In this document: one piece after another, positions 1 to 7,372 of the stretch | How the letters are laid out: each line of letters opens with the position of its first letter | Numbering within the stretch: position 1 is the first letter of the stretch | Source: Minisyncoccota bacterium | GTDB taxonomy: Bacteria > Patescibacteriota > Minisyncoccia > UBA6257 > 1-14-0-10-40-38 | Length of the DNA stretch: 21,869 bases | NCBI GenBank assembly: GCA_009694925.1 | Contig: SIBX01000007.1 | Span: 1-21,869 of the forward strand | Direction: 5' to 3' | Notes under the pieces: generated by a model | The model's input: only the letters and a program-made list of their open reading frames with translations | Told to the model about the DNA's origin: nothing | Databases searched by the model: none | Program-made: the position numbers and the translations under genes

Positions 1-158
1 CGAAGAATGAATGCACCATCGTTTTCCTTCATTTGATCAACAATTTCAATTCCCTTATCATCCTTCCCCTTATCTTTTCCACCACTCTTTCCGCCTTTAA
101 GTTTTCCAAAAAGAACAAAAGCGATTAAAAATATAACTGCAACAGATGTTAAATCCAT
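1..158 (-). CDS. N-terminal part of a membrane-anchored protein of unknown function
   Basis: Reading the minus strand from ATG at 158 gives 52 codons that run off the window edge without a stop. Residues about 4-18 are a hydrophobic segment (LTSVAVIFLIAFVLFG), followed by a Gly/Lys/Asp-rich linker and then a more ordinary soluble stretch (IEIVDQMKENDGAFILR). This suggests a single-pass N-terminally anchored protein with its main domain in the missing part. A good promoter lies just upstream on the same strand (184-212) and there is no Shine-Dalgarno, as in the other background genes. I do not recognise the family from this fragment. Confidence 0.6.
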   Translation of the reverse strand, partial: MDLTSVAVIFLIAFVLFGKLKGGKSGGKDKGKDDKGIEIVDQMKENDGAFIL

Positions 159-183
159 ATTTTTATCTTGATTATTATTAATA

Positions 184-212
184 ATTATAAACCTTTTTAA
201 AAATTCCCACAA
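184..212 (-). promoter_or_regulatory. Promoter for the membrane-anchored gene at the window start
   Basis: On the minus strand TTGTGG (207-212) is followed after 17 bp by a perfect TATAAT (184-189). The predicted start of transcription is near 177, leaving about 19 nt before ATG 158. An 8+8 inverted repeat (TTTTAAAC, ATC, GTTTAAAA; 215-233) sits immediately upstream, between this promoter and the divergent islet A promoter, and could be an operator. Confidence 0.55.
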
Positions 213-254
213 TTTTTTAAACATCGTTTAAAATTTGCATAAGTTCAGAAAAAT

Positions 255-284
255 TTGACAGATATATTGATGGCGTGCTACACT
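255..284 (+). promoter_or_regulatory. Promoter of islet A
   Basis: Consensus -35 TTGACA (255-260), 18 bp spacer, -10 TACACT (279-284). It drives the small gene at 336 with a leader of about 45 nt. An open reading frame could formally start at the TTG inside this -35 box, but the promoter reading and the SD in front of ATG 336 argue against that start. Confidence 0.65.
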
Positions 285-335
285 AATTATAGTGTTTTGG
301 TTTCGAAAAACTCCCAGAAAAGGACCGTGTGGCCT

Positions 336-491
336 ATGAACATCTTAACACTGGTTGTCGCTGACGATGCCATGCTGTTCGCCATGGCCTCTGCAGCCAT
401 GACGTTCTCGCTCATCTCCGCCTTCATGACATGCATGATCTGGTGGAAGATGAACATGCAGCAGCGCAGGGAGAAAGTCAGGGGCTACTAG
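336..491 (+). CDS. Small single-span membrane protein (islet A)
   Basis: A 51-residue product starting at ATG 336, preceded by AAAGGA (319-324, 11 nt away). Residues about 3-36 are hydrophobic and methionine-rich (ten Met in all), and the C terminus is basic (MQQRREKVRGY), giving one membrane helix with a probable cytoplasmic tail. By hand count G+C is about 53% (83 of 156), far above the A+T-rich flanks. The gene has its own promoter and a strong terminator and faces trmD convergently. I know no family for it. It could act as a small regulator of a membrane complex or as a toxin-like peptide, but nothing in the sequence decides this. The start was chosen because the longer frame from 255 would begin inside the -35 box. 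Confidence 0.6.
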   Translation: MNILTLVVADDAMLFAMASAAMTFSLISAFMTCMIWWKMNMQQRREKVRGY

Positions 492-511
492 CCCTTTCGA
501 CTCCTCCAGTA

Positions 512-552
512 CCCCGCCAAAGGCGCACAAGCAATGGCGGGGATATTTTTTT
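512..552 (+). terminator. Intrinsic terminator of islet A
   Basis: A perfect 7-bp GC stem, CCCCGCC (512-518) with GGCGGGG (536-542) around a 17-nt loop, followed by ATATTTTTTT. It ends the islet A transcript before the convergent trmD gene. Confidence 0.8.
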
Positions 553-621
553 AAAAATCTTTATCTATATTTTTATAATTTTTCTTTTTAAACCTAAACC
601 CTATTGGCTAATGGCTAAAAC

Positions 622-1314
622 CTAGTTATTCTGTCTCCATTCCTCTATTTTCACATGATTCCCGCTCAAAAGTACACTCGGCACTTTCCACTTTTTTGTT
701 TTTTGTTTTTTCTGACTATGGCCTAGTTGCCCAGGGCCTATGGCCTTCGTTTCAAAAACTTCTGGCCGTGTATAACTTGGATAACTCCCCTTTATATCCT
801 CAAGCGATTCCATCTTCCCTAAAAATCCTGGAACAAATCTAGAAACCGCTTCAACCAAAACCATCGCAGGAATCTCTCCACCAGACAAAACATAATCCCC
901 GATTGAAACCTCCTCATCGGCAATATATTCAGCCACTCGCTCATCTACACCCTCATATCTTCCGCAAATTAAAATTAATCTATCATATTTCGCCAATCTT
1001 TTAGCCATCTCCGAATCAAGTTTTTTTCCTCTGGTTGAAAACAAAATAACCCTAGTTTTTTTATTAGGTTTCAATTTCTTTACCGCCTTATGTATTGGCT
1101 CAACTTTCAAAACCATTCCCGGTCCTCCTCCATATGGACTGTCATCAACAGTTTTATGCTTATCTTCCGTATAATCCCTTAAATCGTGAACTTTTATATC
1201 TAAGATCTTCTTCTCTTTAGCGCGCTTAAAAAGCGATTCATTGAAATATGAATCAAAAATCTTCGGAAAAATCGTTACTATATCAAACTTTATTTTTTTA
1301 ACCGCTTCTTTCAT
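622..1314 (-). CDS. trmD: tRNA (guanine37-N1)-methyltransferase
   Basis: TrmD uses S-adenosylmethionine to methylate G37 next to the anticodon, which prevents +1 frameshifting. Family motifs are clear: SPYGGGPGMVLKVEPI near residue 60, ICGRYEGVDERV near 115, and IGDYVLSGGEIPAMV near 138, which forms the SAM-binding trefoil knot. The catalytic-type Arg (EAVSRFVPGFLG) and YTRPEVFE, then VPSVLLSGNH, follow. Two oddities: about 20 extra residues (Lys/Gln/Gly-rich) lie between YTRPEVFE and the VLLSGNH motif, encoded by repetitive DNA, and the protein stops right after EEWRQNN, lacking the C-terminal helices of the E. coli enzyme (230 versus about 255 residues). It has its own near-leaderless promoter downstream of a khpA terminator. 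It is the last gene of the conserved rpsP-khpA-trmD set; rimM and rplS are absent. Confidence 0.95.
   Translation of the reverse strand: MKEAVKKIKFDIVTIFPKIFDSYFNESLFKRAKEKKILDIKVHDLRDYTEDKHKTVDDSPYGGGPGMVLKVEPIHKAVKKLKPNKKTRVILFSTRGKKLDSEMAKRLAKYDRLILICGRYEGVDERVAEYIADEEVSIGDYVLSGGEIPAMVLVEAVSRFVPGFLGKMESLEDIKGSYPSYTRPEVFETKAIGPGQLGHSQKKQKTKKWKVPSVLLSGNHVKIEEWRQNN
691..745 (-). repeat. Short repeats encoding an in-frame insertion in trmD
   Basis: Two direct copies of CTATGGCC (716-723 and 738-745) sit beside a tandem heptamer made of three T6 runs separated by G (692-711 on the plus strand). Together they encode most of the TrmD-specific extra segment. CCTAGTT recurs at 722-728 and at the trmD stop (about 619-625), where the text is also repetitive (GGCTAATGGCTA). 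The 7-bp unit is not a multiple of three, so copy-number change would shift the frame. Confidence 0.5.
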
Positions 1315-1323
1315 AGCTCCAAT

Positions 1324-1352
1324 ATAATACCAGAAAACTTTAATTTTGTAAA
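1324..1352 (-). promoter_or_regulatory. Near-leaderless promoter of trmD
   Basis: On the minus strand TTTACA (1347-1352), 17 bp, TATTAT (1324-1329). The expected transcription start near 1317 is only about 3 nt before ATG 1314. It lies between the khpA terminator hairpin and trmD, so trmD can be transcribed independently. Confidence 0.6.
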
Positions 1353-1355
1353 CAA

Positions 1356-1388
1356 AATAAAAATCTCCAATTTTCTTGGAGATTTTTA
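1356..1388 (-). terminator. Terminator after khpA
   Basis: AAATCTCC (1361-1368) pairs with GGAGATTT (1378-1385) around a 9-nt loop. On the minus strand the stem is followed by TTATTTTG; on the plus strand it is also followed by T residues, so it could work in both directions. It separates khpA from trmD. Confidence 0.65.
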
Positions 1389-1389
1389 T

Positions 1390-1674
1390 TTATAGTCCCG
1401 GTTCTACTCTTGGCTCCCTAGTAGATCCATCCGGTTCATCTATTTTTAAGTTAACGCTGGCATTATTCTTAATTCCTACAATTCTTAATAAAGATCTAAT
1501 CGCCTTAGCCGTTGCTCCTTGCCTGCCAATAACTTGTCCCATATCTTCTACGTGAACTTTTAAAGTTAAAAGAACGCCCATTTCATCAACTTTCCTATCA
1601 ATTTTTACATCATCCGGATGATCAACTATTGCCTTAACTAAACTTTCTAAAAATTCTTGATCTGCTATTCTCAT
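1390..1674 (-). CDS. khpA: KH-domain RNA-binding protein KhpA
   Basis: This 94-residue protein contains one type II KH domain with the nucleic-acid-binding GxxG loop in VIGRQGATAKAIRSLL (about residues 48-63). KhpA proteins bind RNA broadly and, in Gram-positive bacteria, pair with KhpB/EloR. The position between rpsP and trmD is the family's classic location. It is slightly longer than the usual 75-80 residues because of a C-terminal tail (DEPDGSTREPRVEPGL). There is no Shine-Dalgarno before ATG 1674 (TTTTAAGAAA only). A terminator follows directly, so khpA is the distal gene of the rpsP unit. The intergenic stretch to rpsP (1675-1805) holds only degenerate TTAATTCTTGATTCTTAA-like text. Confidence 0.93.
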   Translation of the reverse strand: MRIADQEFLESLVKAIVDHPDDVKIDRKVDEMGVLLTLKVHVEDMGQVIGRQGATAKAIRSLLRIVGIKNNASVNLKIDEPDGSTREPRVEPGL

Positions 1675-1805
1675 TTTCTTAAAATATATTTCTTATTCGT
1701 GACGACCTTTTTCGCGTTAACTGCGTGACTAAATTATAAATTACAAAAACAAAAAACGAAATTAACAACTAACCTACCTTAATTCTTGATTCTTAACTCT
1801 CAATT

Positions 1806-2126
1806 CTATTTTACAGCTTCGGTTGCCACAGGAGCGGCCTTGGCTTCTTCCTTAGATTTCTTTGGTTTCTTATGAACCGCAACCTTCTTACCTTCTATAA
1901 TTTTATTTTTAAGAAGTAAATTATGGACAGTTCCGGTTGGTTGAGCACCAACTTTAATCCAATGCAAGATTCTTTCCTTATTTAGCTCTGTTTTATTAGA
2001 TTCTGGATTAAAATAACCCAAATCTTCAAGAAAACGTCCAACCATGGCCGATCGTTTTTCATTAACAACCAAGCGATAAGCTGGCTGATGCTTCTTCCCT
2101 ATTCGTTTTAATTTAATTGCTAACAT
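1806..2126 (-). CDS. rpsP: 30S ribosomal protein S16
   Basis: A small-subunit assembly protein. The 106-residue sequence opens with MLAIKLKRIGKKHQPAYRLV, the conserved S16 start, and continues with GRFLEDLGYFNPES and ILHWIKVGAQPT, all family hallmarks. The C-terminal 25 or so residues are an added Lys/Ala-rich tail (KKSKEEAKAAPVATEAVK), common in reduced genomes and probably in contact with rRNA. A consensus promoter (2153-2181) starts its mRNA about 20 nt upstream, without an SD. khpA follows in the same direction. Confidence 0.97.
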   Translation of the reverse strand: MLAIKLKRIGKKHQPAYRLVVNEKRSAMVGRFLEDLGYFNPESNKTELNKERILHWIKVGAQPTGTVHNLLLKNKIIEGKKVAVHKKPKKSKEEAKAAPVATEAVK

Positions 2127-2152
2127 ATTTTTGTATATTTAAGATAGAGCCC

Positions 2153-2181
2153 ATTGTATTACAAATAAACTCATTTGTCAA
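2153..2181 (-). promoter_or_regulatory. rpsP promoter
   Basis: On the minus strand a perfect TTGACA (2176-2181) is followed after 17 bp by TACAAT (2153-2158). The start site near 2146 gives a leader of about 20 nt with no SD before ATG 2126. Confidence 0.75.
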
Positions 2182-2226
2182 AAGATTTCAAAAATTAGAT
2201 GTGAAAAAAATATATAGAAATTTTTT

Positions 2227-3648
2227 CTAATTAATCACAACAGTAACTGTACTCGTATAGTTAGAATCTCCAATCACATTTCTAGCTCTAGCCTTATAGT
2301 AATAAGTACCCTTACTAAGATTAACATCTACATGAGAAATAGAGTTTATTCCCTTAACTGCTACTTCTGTAAAAGTTATATTATCAGCACTTCTCTCTAT
2401 TCTAATGGTTTCCTCATTAGTTGAAGTATCTGTCCAAGTTAGAGTAGCCGATGTCCCAGTTGCCGTGCCATTAAAATTAGAAAGATCATTTGGCACCATT
2501 GTCGCCGTTATACCATAATCAGTTGCAGAATAAGAAGAGTTTCCAATTGCATTATAAGCTCTAACTTTGTAGAAATAAGTTTGATCAGCTTGTAAATTTA
2601 AATCACTAAAATAGTTAACATCCATTGGCGTTGATGCAATCTCTGAAAATCCACTAAATTGATTATTCAAACTCATTTCAATTTTAAAACCATCTTCATT
2701 ATTTGAGTTATCTTTCCAGGTCAAATCATTTTGATCTGAAGCAGGATTCATTACGTCAAAATTAGACGGCGCAGAAGGAGCTTTGCTTGAAGTAACAGCA
2801 TAATCAATATTAGAAGGAGGAGAATCGGTTACTGAATTATATGATTTAACTTGATAATAATAAGTTTGGTCTGCTGTTAAATTGATATCGCTATAAGAAA
2901 CAACGTCTTTACCAACCGTGGCCACTTTAACAAATGGACCATTAGAATTATTTAAACTTCTTTCGATTTTAAACCCAGTTTCGTTATTTGAATTATCTTG
3001 CCAGGTCAAATTATTCTGACTTGAAGAAATATTAACCGCATCTAAGCTTGTTGGTGCAGACAATATTTCATAAGTAACAACAGCCGATAATCTACTAACT
3101 CTTACACCCAAATTACCACCCGCATAATATACACCTATTTCCAAATTTGAATTACCAACAACGCCCAACTTAAGTTTATCAAATTTTACCGGAGGAAGTG
3201 GCGCAGGAATATTATTTTTAGGAAGTTTAAAGGGAAGACTGTCTCTACTATTCACGCCATTAAGTCTATAGAAAACCGAAAAACTAGAAGCCACACTTGG
3301 CCCATCTTTTCTTTTAGTAGAGTTTAATGAAGCACAAGGAATTATTTCTATTTTAGTAATTATCGATCCCACTGGGACAGAAGATATGTCTATCCCATAA
3401 GTGTCTCTAGCGTAGTAACCATTTGTATAATTATAACTCCATGAACCATCACAAGGCGTCTCATCTACATTCGGGAAATGAGCTAATCTAGGAGTGCTTG
3501 GAGTCCAGTGTCTATAAAATCCATCTTTAATAGGGATAAGATCAGGGGTCACGCTAGCAAAAATTTGCTTAGCAGGATATCCTCCAAATATAATAATCGA
3601 CAATCCTATTATTAAAATAATTGCTAAAACTACATGTCCTTTATTCAT
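2227..3648 (-). CDS. Secreted or membrane-anchored protein with three fibronectin type III domains
   Basis: The 473-residue protein begins with a hydrophobic segment (residues about 6-24, VVLAIILIIGLSIIIFGGY) acting as signal peptide or anchor. Residues about 35-195 form a beta-rich domain with three Cys that I cannot assign. Three FN3-type repeats follow (about 200-290, 295-385, 390-473), each with LTWxDNSNNExGFKIExS and a late Y-F-Y-K/Q-V-R/K-A/S-Y-N strand. FN3 repeats are typical adhesion or spacer modules, so the protein probably acts outside the cell in contact with a surface or host. No LPXTG-type sorting signal is visible. It occupies the place where ftsY and ffh lie in other bacteria, between smc and rpsP. 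No SD precedes ATG 3648; the upstream DNA is A+T-only low complexity. Confidence 0.8.
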   Translation of the reverse strand: MNKGHVVLAIILIIGLSIIIFGGYPAKQIFASVTPDLIPIKDGFYRHWTPSTPRLAHFPNVDETPCDGSWSYNYTNGYYARDTYGIDISSVPVGSIITKIEIIPCASLNSTKRKDGPSVASSFSVFYRLNGVNSRDSLPFKLPKNNIPAPLPPVKFDKLKLGVVGNSNLEIGVYYAGGNLGVRVSRLSAVVTYEILSAPTSLDAVNISSSQNNLTWQDNSNNETGFKIERSLNNSNGPFVKVATVGKDVVSYSDINLTADQTYYYQVKSYNSVTDSPPSNIDYAVTSSKAPSAPSNFDVMNPASDQNDLTWKDNSNNEDGFKIEMSLNNQFSGFSEIASTPMDVNYFSDLNLQADQTYFYKVRAYNAIGNSSYSATDYGITATMVPNDLSNFNGTATGTSATLTWTDTSTNEETIRIERSADNITFTEVAVKGINSISHVDVNLSKGTYYYKARARNVIGDSNYTSTVTVVIN

Positions 3649-3699
3649 TTTTTTATTTTTTAAATTAATAGACCCAATAATATATATTAAGTATATACT

Positions 3700-3718
3700 A
3701 ATATATATATATATATAT
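3700..3718. repeat. AT dinucleotide tract
   Basis: An uninterrupted alternating A-T run of about 18 nt in the smc to FN3-gene intergenic region, surrounded by further TATATATTA text. It could extrude or melt easily and lies about 50-70 nt upstream of the FN3 gene, where copy-number change might alter expression. Confidence 0.7.
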
Positions 3719-3749
3719 TAAAAATTAGAAACTAGATACTGTTAACAAC

Positions 3750-5927
3750 TTACTCCAACTTCAAACTCAAAAGCTTCGAGCTTCCATCTTCCCCTAAAGT
3801 AACCCCGTAAAGCACGCTAGCAATTTCCATAGTTGCTCTATTATGGGTCACAATCAAAAACTGTGTTTTTTTAGAAAAATCTTTGATTAATGAACTTAAT
3901 CTTTTAGTATTGGCTTCGTCGAGAGCCGCATCAATTTCGTCTAACACTAAAAATGGTGGCGGAGAAACCGAAATCAAGGCAAACAAAACCGCCAAAGAAA
4001 CCAAGCTTTTTTCTCCTCCAGATAAAGACTCAAGTGAAGCCACTTTCTTCTTTGGTAAAGATACGGCAATTTCAATTCCTCCATGGTCGAACTTCTTTTC
4101 CTCTTCATCTTCCTTTTCTTGCGGCATCTCTTCGCCTTCTTGGGCAACGGCCTCTTTAATCTCTTTCTTAATTAAAGTTAGCTTTGCCGAACCTCCCTGA
4201 AACATTAATTTAAAGTAATTAGTAAATTCATGATTGATTTTTACCATAGCTTCTTTAAATTCTTTATGTATTTTTTCGTCTAATTCTTTAATCAAAGAAT
4301 TTAAATCCGAAAAGGCGGTCTCAAGATCCTGAATTTGAGAAGATAAAAATGCATATCTAGTCTCTGTCTCTTTTGCCTCTTTCAAAAGCGCCTCATCCAC
4401 TTCTCCAATTGCAGATATTTCTGATCTTAATCTGAAAATCTTTCTTTCAGATTCTTTCTCCTCGCCTTCAGAAAAAGAACTAATTAATCCTTCCTCAGAA
4501 ACGCCGAACTGTTTCATCTCTTTTAAAATTTCATCTTTAGAAATCAAGATTTTTTCTAGCTCAAAAACAAATCTAGATCGAGAACTTAACACTTCTGATA
4601 TTTCCCTATTTTTATCCTGAACTTTTATAAAAGATTTTCTAAAAGCATCATTAAATTCCTTACTGGAATTAAAAATTTCGGCTTCTTCTCTAGAAAGATT
4701 TATAATTTCGGCTTCAAGCTGTTTTAAATTTTCAAACAATTCTTTTTTCTTTTTTTCAAATTCGTCTTTTTCTGCATTATACTGATTATCATTTTCAGAA
4801 GCTTTTCCGGAGTCATCAAAAAAATTATCAATCTTAGAAATCAAGTCTCTTAAGGACGATTTTAACACCTCAAAATCAGACAGTTTATATGTCTCCTCTA
4901 TTTTTTTTCTAACATCCTTAAAAAAAGAAACAACTTCCTCGCTATCAACTGCTTTTTTATCCTTCTTTTTTGGTAAGAATTCAATCTGTGCTTCAATCTT
5001 TCCCAATTCTCTTTCTATGTGCGATTTCTTTTCGTAAATTTGATTTTTCCTGTCTGACACAGCTTTTCTTTTGTGCTCTTCTTCTTTCTTACTCTCTTTA
5101 TTACTGTCTTCTAAATTTTTTACCTCCCCCTCAAGCAACTCAAGCTCCCCTTTTCTCTGATGTATAGCAACATCAATATTTTTTATATCTAATCCTATTT
5201 TTTCTTCTTGTGTTTTATAAACACTTAATTTAGAACCATAATAGTTCTTTTCTAAATTAACTAATTCATTTTTATACTCATCATGTTTTTCCCACTTAGC
5301 CGCTTGTTTCCTTAAAACTTTCAGATGAGGCAAAATTTCTTCAACTAAAGCCTTTGCCTTATCCATATTAATCCTTGTGCTTTCAAGCTTAAGTTCAGAT
5401 TCGTGCTTTTTTATCTGATAAGTTCGAAGTCCAAGAATTTCCTCCAACATTTCTCTTCTTTCTTCCTCGCTGGCTTTTATGAAAATATCGCTCTGTCCTT
5501 GGTTGATTATGGTTAACCCTCTGGCACCAAGCTTGGATTTGGCAAAAAAATCCAAAATTTCCCTAGCTCTAACCTCAGAATTATTTAATAAATATTTAGA
5601 TGTTCCATCTCGGTCTATTCTTCGGGAAACTGTAACCTCCTCATATTCAACAGGAAAAAACTTTGAAGAGTTGTCCAGGGTCATCGAGGCTTGAGCAAAC
5701 CCAGCTCTTGGCCTCGTTGGCGTGCCAGAAAAGATTAAATCTTCTGCCTTTGCGCCTCTCATATTCTTTGCCTCTCTTTCACCCAAAAGCCAGCGGATTG
5801 CATCTATAACATTAGATTTTCCAGATCCATTAGGCCCCACAACCGCCAAAACTCCTTCTGGGAATTCCAAAACAGCCTTTTCCGCGAAAGACTTAAATCC
5901 CAAAAGTTCCAATTTCTTCAAAAGCAT
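3750..5927 (-). CDS. smc: Compact SMC-family chromosome segregation ATPase, apparently without a hinge domain
   Basis: SMC proteins are coiled-coil ATPases that organise and segregate the chromosome, normally as dimers joined at a central hinge. Seen here: Walker A GPNGSGKSNVIDAIRWLLGE (about residues 31-50), Q-loop region INQGQSDIFI, signature LSGGEKSLVSLAVLFALI (about 630), and Walker B PFLVLDEIDAALDE (about 655), with the D-loop and THN switch after it. Between the half-ATPases lie charged coiled-coil stretches. The protein is 725 residues, while typical SMCs are about 1150-1200. The middle (about 320-390) has no recognisable glycine-rich hinge, only a short low-complexity turn (SGKASENDNQYN). 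It therefore resembles an SMC with short arms and a minimal or absent hinge. rnc lies 39 nt upstream, matching the rnc-smc order of many bacteria. No scpA or scpB is in the window. Confidence 0.9.
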   Translation of the reverse strand: MLLKKLELLGFKSFAEKAVLEFPEGVLAVVGPNGSGKSNVIDAIRWLLGEREAKNMRGAKAEDLIFSGTPTRPRAGFAQASMTLDNSSKFFPVEYEEVTVSRRIDRDGTSKYLLNNSEVRAREILDFFAKSKLGARGLTIINQGQSDIFIKASEEERREMLEEILGLRTYQIKKHESELKLESTRINMDKAKALVEEILPHLKVLRKQAAKWEKHDEYKNELVNLEKNYYGSKLSVYKTQEEKIGLDIKNIDVAIHQRKGELELLEGEVKNLEDSNKESKKEEEHKRKAVSDRKNQIYEKKSHIERELGKIEAQIEFLPKKKDKKAVDSEEVVSFFKDVRKKIEETYKLSDFEVLKSSLRDLISKIDNFFDDSGKASENDNQYNAEKDEFEKKKKELFENLKQLEAEIINLSREEAEIFNSSKEFNDAFRKSFIKVQDKNREISEVLSSRSRFVFELEKILISKDEILKEMKQFGVSEEGLISSFSEGEEKESERKIFRLRSEISAIGEVDEALLKEAKETETRYAFLSSQIQDLETAFSDLNSLIKELDEKIHKEFKEAMVKINHEFTNYFKLMFQGGSAKLTLIKKEIKEAVAQEGEEMPQEKEDEEEKKFDHGGIEIAVSLPKKKVASLESLSGGEKSLVSLAVLFALISVSPPPFLVLDEIDAALDEANTKRLSSLIKDFSKKTQFLIVTHNRATMEIASVLYGVTLGEDGSSKLLSLKLE

Positions 5928-5966
5928 AAAGTAAAATTATAACAGAACCAATAAAAACTATTAAAC

Positions 5967-6650
5967 TTAAAGGCTCTGTAAGGCTTTCTTGGCTGCATCC
6001 ACTTCCGCGTCTTGTTTAGACTGTCCAGTTCCTGTCGCAATCAACTGTTCTCCAAAAAATACTCCAGAAGTAAAAACCCTAGCATGGTCTGGTCCCTCTT
6101 CTCCTAAAACTTTATAAACTGGAGTAACTTTATTTTTTTCCTGTATCATCTCCTGTAATTTACTCTTGGCATCGTATTGCAAACCCTTGGCCAAAATTTC
6201 TTCTAAATTATTCATTACAAATTTCTTAATAAATAATTTTACCGGTTTTAATCCACCATCAAGGTAAATTGCCCCGATAACCGCTTCGGCACCATTAGCC
6301 AAAATAACTTCTCTGGCACGCCCTGAATCTTTTGCCTCTCCCTTTGAAAGCAAGATAAAATCATCCAATTTAAAATCTCTGGCAATTTTTGCCATCATTT
6401 GAAAATTAACCAAAGCCGATCTAATTGGCGTAAGTTTTCCTTCTGGATACTGTGGAAAAAGCAAAAACAATTCTTCTGTTGTCACAAGCTCCAAAACAGC
6501 ATCACCTAAAAATTCCATTCTTTCATTCTGGCTGTATTTCCATTCTGAATTTTCATTTAAATAAGACCTATGAGTTAAGGCCTCTTTTAAGAAATCCTGA
6601 TTCTTAAATTTATAATCTATTATTTTTTCAAAACTTTTAAAATTATCCAT
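5967..6650 (-). CDS. rnc: Ribonuclease III
   Basis: An endonuclease for double-stranded RNA, needed in rRNA and mRNA processing. The 227-residue protein has the signature NERMEFLGDAVLELV (about residues 41-55) with acidic metal-binding residues, a second acidic site in GAEAVIGAIYLDGG (about 118-131), and a C-terminal dsRNA-binding domain (about 155-227) that ends AGQSKQDAEVDAAKKALQSL-like (read here as TGQSKQDAEVDAAKKALQSL). Length is normal for the family. It lies 18 nt after nusB and 39 nt before smc, all co-directional, so the three probably form one transcript. No SD precedes ATG 6650. Confidence 0.97.
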   Translation of the reverse strand: MDNFKSFEKIIDYKFKNQDFLKEALTHRSYLNENSEWKYSQNERMEFLGDAVLELVTTEELFLLFPQYPEGKLTPIRSALVNFQMMAKIARDFKLDDFILLSKGEAKDSGRAREVILANGAEAVIGAIYLDGGLKPVKLFIKKFVMNNLEEILAKGLQYDAKSKLQEMIQEKNKVTPVYKVLGEEGPDHARVFTSGVFFGEQLIATGTGQSKQDAEVDAAKKALQSL

Positions 6651-6668
6651 ATTAAAACAATACTAATT

Positions 6669-7112
6669 CTATTTTTTAACTTCTCCTTTTTTATTTTCCT
6701 CCATAGACCTATAAACAGATCCTAAAACACCGTTAATAAATTTTCCGGCATTTGGTCCTGCAAAATTTTTTGCAATCTCTATTGCCTCATTAATAGCAAC
6801 TTTTTCTGGAACTTCTTTTTTATCTTCAAAAACTAATTCATAAACTCCGATTCTTAAAGCATTTCTATCAACTAATGAAATCTGTTCAAGGGGCCACTCA
6901 CTAGCTGCTTTTCGAATAATATTATCTATCTCATTAAGATGAGTAACTATGCCGTTGATTAATCTCCAGGCAAAATCTGGCTCATCAACTCCATCAGCAA
7001 ATTCTTTTAAATTTCTATCTAAAATTTTTACCAAATCTTCTCTGCGGTCATAAAAATCCCACTCATATAGAGATTGAAGAACCACGGAGCGAATCAATTG
7101 GCGAGTTGCCAT
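6669..7112 (-). CDS. nusB: Transcription antitermination factor NusB
   Basis: NusB binds boxA RNA together with NusE/S10 and supports antitermination during rRNA transcription. The 147-residue, all-helical sequence shows the family start ([20 protein letters not shown]), the central [21 protein letters not shown] block (about 85-107), and the conserved end [27 protein letters not shown]. It has its own promoter between itself and the rpmF terminator, with the predicted start only about 2 nt before ATG 7112, so a leaderless mRNA is likely. rnc follows after 18 nt. Confidence 0.95.
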   Translation of the reverse strand: MATRQLIRSVVLQSLYEWDFYDRREDLVKILDRNLKEFADGVDEPDFAWRLINGIVTHLNEIDNIIRKAASEWPLEQISLVDRNALRIGVYELVFEDKKEVPEKVAINEAIEIAKNFAGPNAGKFINGVLGSVYRSMEENKKGEVKK

Positions 7113-7120
7113 ATATTTAT

Positions 7121-7149
7121 ATTTTAAAGAACAAAATTTAAAAACACAA
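7121..7149 (-). promoter_or_regulatory. Leaderless promoter of nusB-rnc-smc
   Basis: On the minus strand TTGTGT (7144-7149), 17 bp, TAAAAT (7121-7126). The expected start near 7114 is essentially at ATG 7112. There is no SD. Confidence 0.55.
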
Positions 7150-7170
7150 TTCTATCTAAATCCAACAAAC

Positions 7171-7200
7171 AAAAAAATAATCAAAAATGATTATTTTTTT
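7171..7200 (-). terminator. A/T-rich terminator overlapping the rpmF stop
   Basis: AAATAATCA pairs with TGATTATTT around an AAAA loop (7184-7187), with T-runs on either side depending on strand. The rpmF stop codon (7191-7193) lies within the stem. Confidence 0.45.
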
Positions 7201-7355
7201 GATCCGTAGTTTCCGCACTGAGCACATGCTCTATGAGAAAAAATTGGTCCTTTGCACTTTTCACAAACTAAAATATTAGTCTTTTTAAGAGCCAAATGAG
7301 ACCTTCTTCTTCCAACTTTTGATTTCGAATGATGTTTTACTGGTACACCTCCCAT
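7191..7355 (-). CDS. rpmF: 50S ribosomal protein L32
   Basis: The 54-residue product starts MGGVPVKHHSKSKVGRRRSH, the L32 opening, and contains a four-cysteine zinc ribbon: C31xxC34 (LVCEKCKGP) and C44xxC47 (RACAQCGNYG). Family length is about 57 residues, so this is complete. It is a large-subunit protein; loss of any Cys would suggest a zinc-independent form, but all four are present. It is transcribed from its own promoter (7373-7401), ends in a terminator, and stands upstream of nusB-rnc-smc. There is no SD before ATG 7355. Confidence 0.95.
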   Translation of the reverse strand: MGGVPVKHHSKSKVGRRRSHLALKKTNILVCEKCKGPIFSHRACAQCGNYGSKK

Positions 7356-7372
7356 ATTTTTTAATTTTTAAA

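Noticed and set aside
255..335. TTG start at 255 for a 78-residue version of the islet A protein
   Set aside because: The TTG is part of a consensus TTGACA -35 box; ATG 336 has an SD and lies after the promoter.
691..712. Programmed -1 frameshifting at A AAA AAG in trmD
   Set aside because: The phase is right, but the shifted frame gives an unrelated tail and would remove the VLLSGNH motif, and no stimulatory stem is evident. Kept only as a remark in the trmD repeat finding.
2190..2226. Terminator after the FN3 gene
   Set aside because: Only A-T pairing (AAAAAAT with ATTTTTTT) is available with no GC core; too weak to call in this composition.
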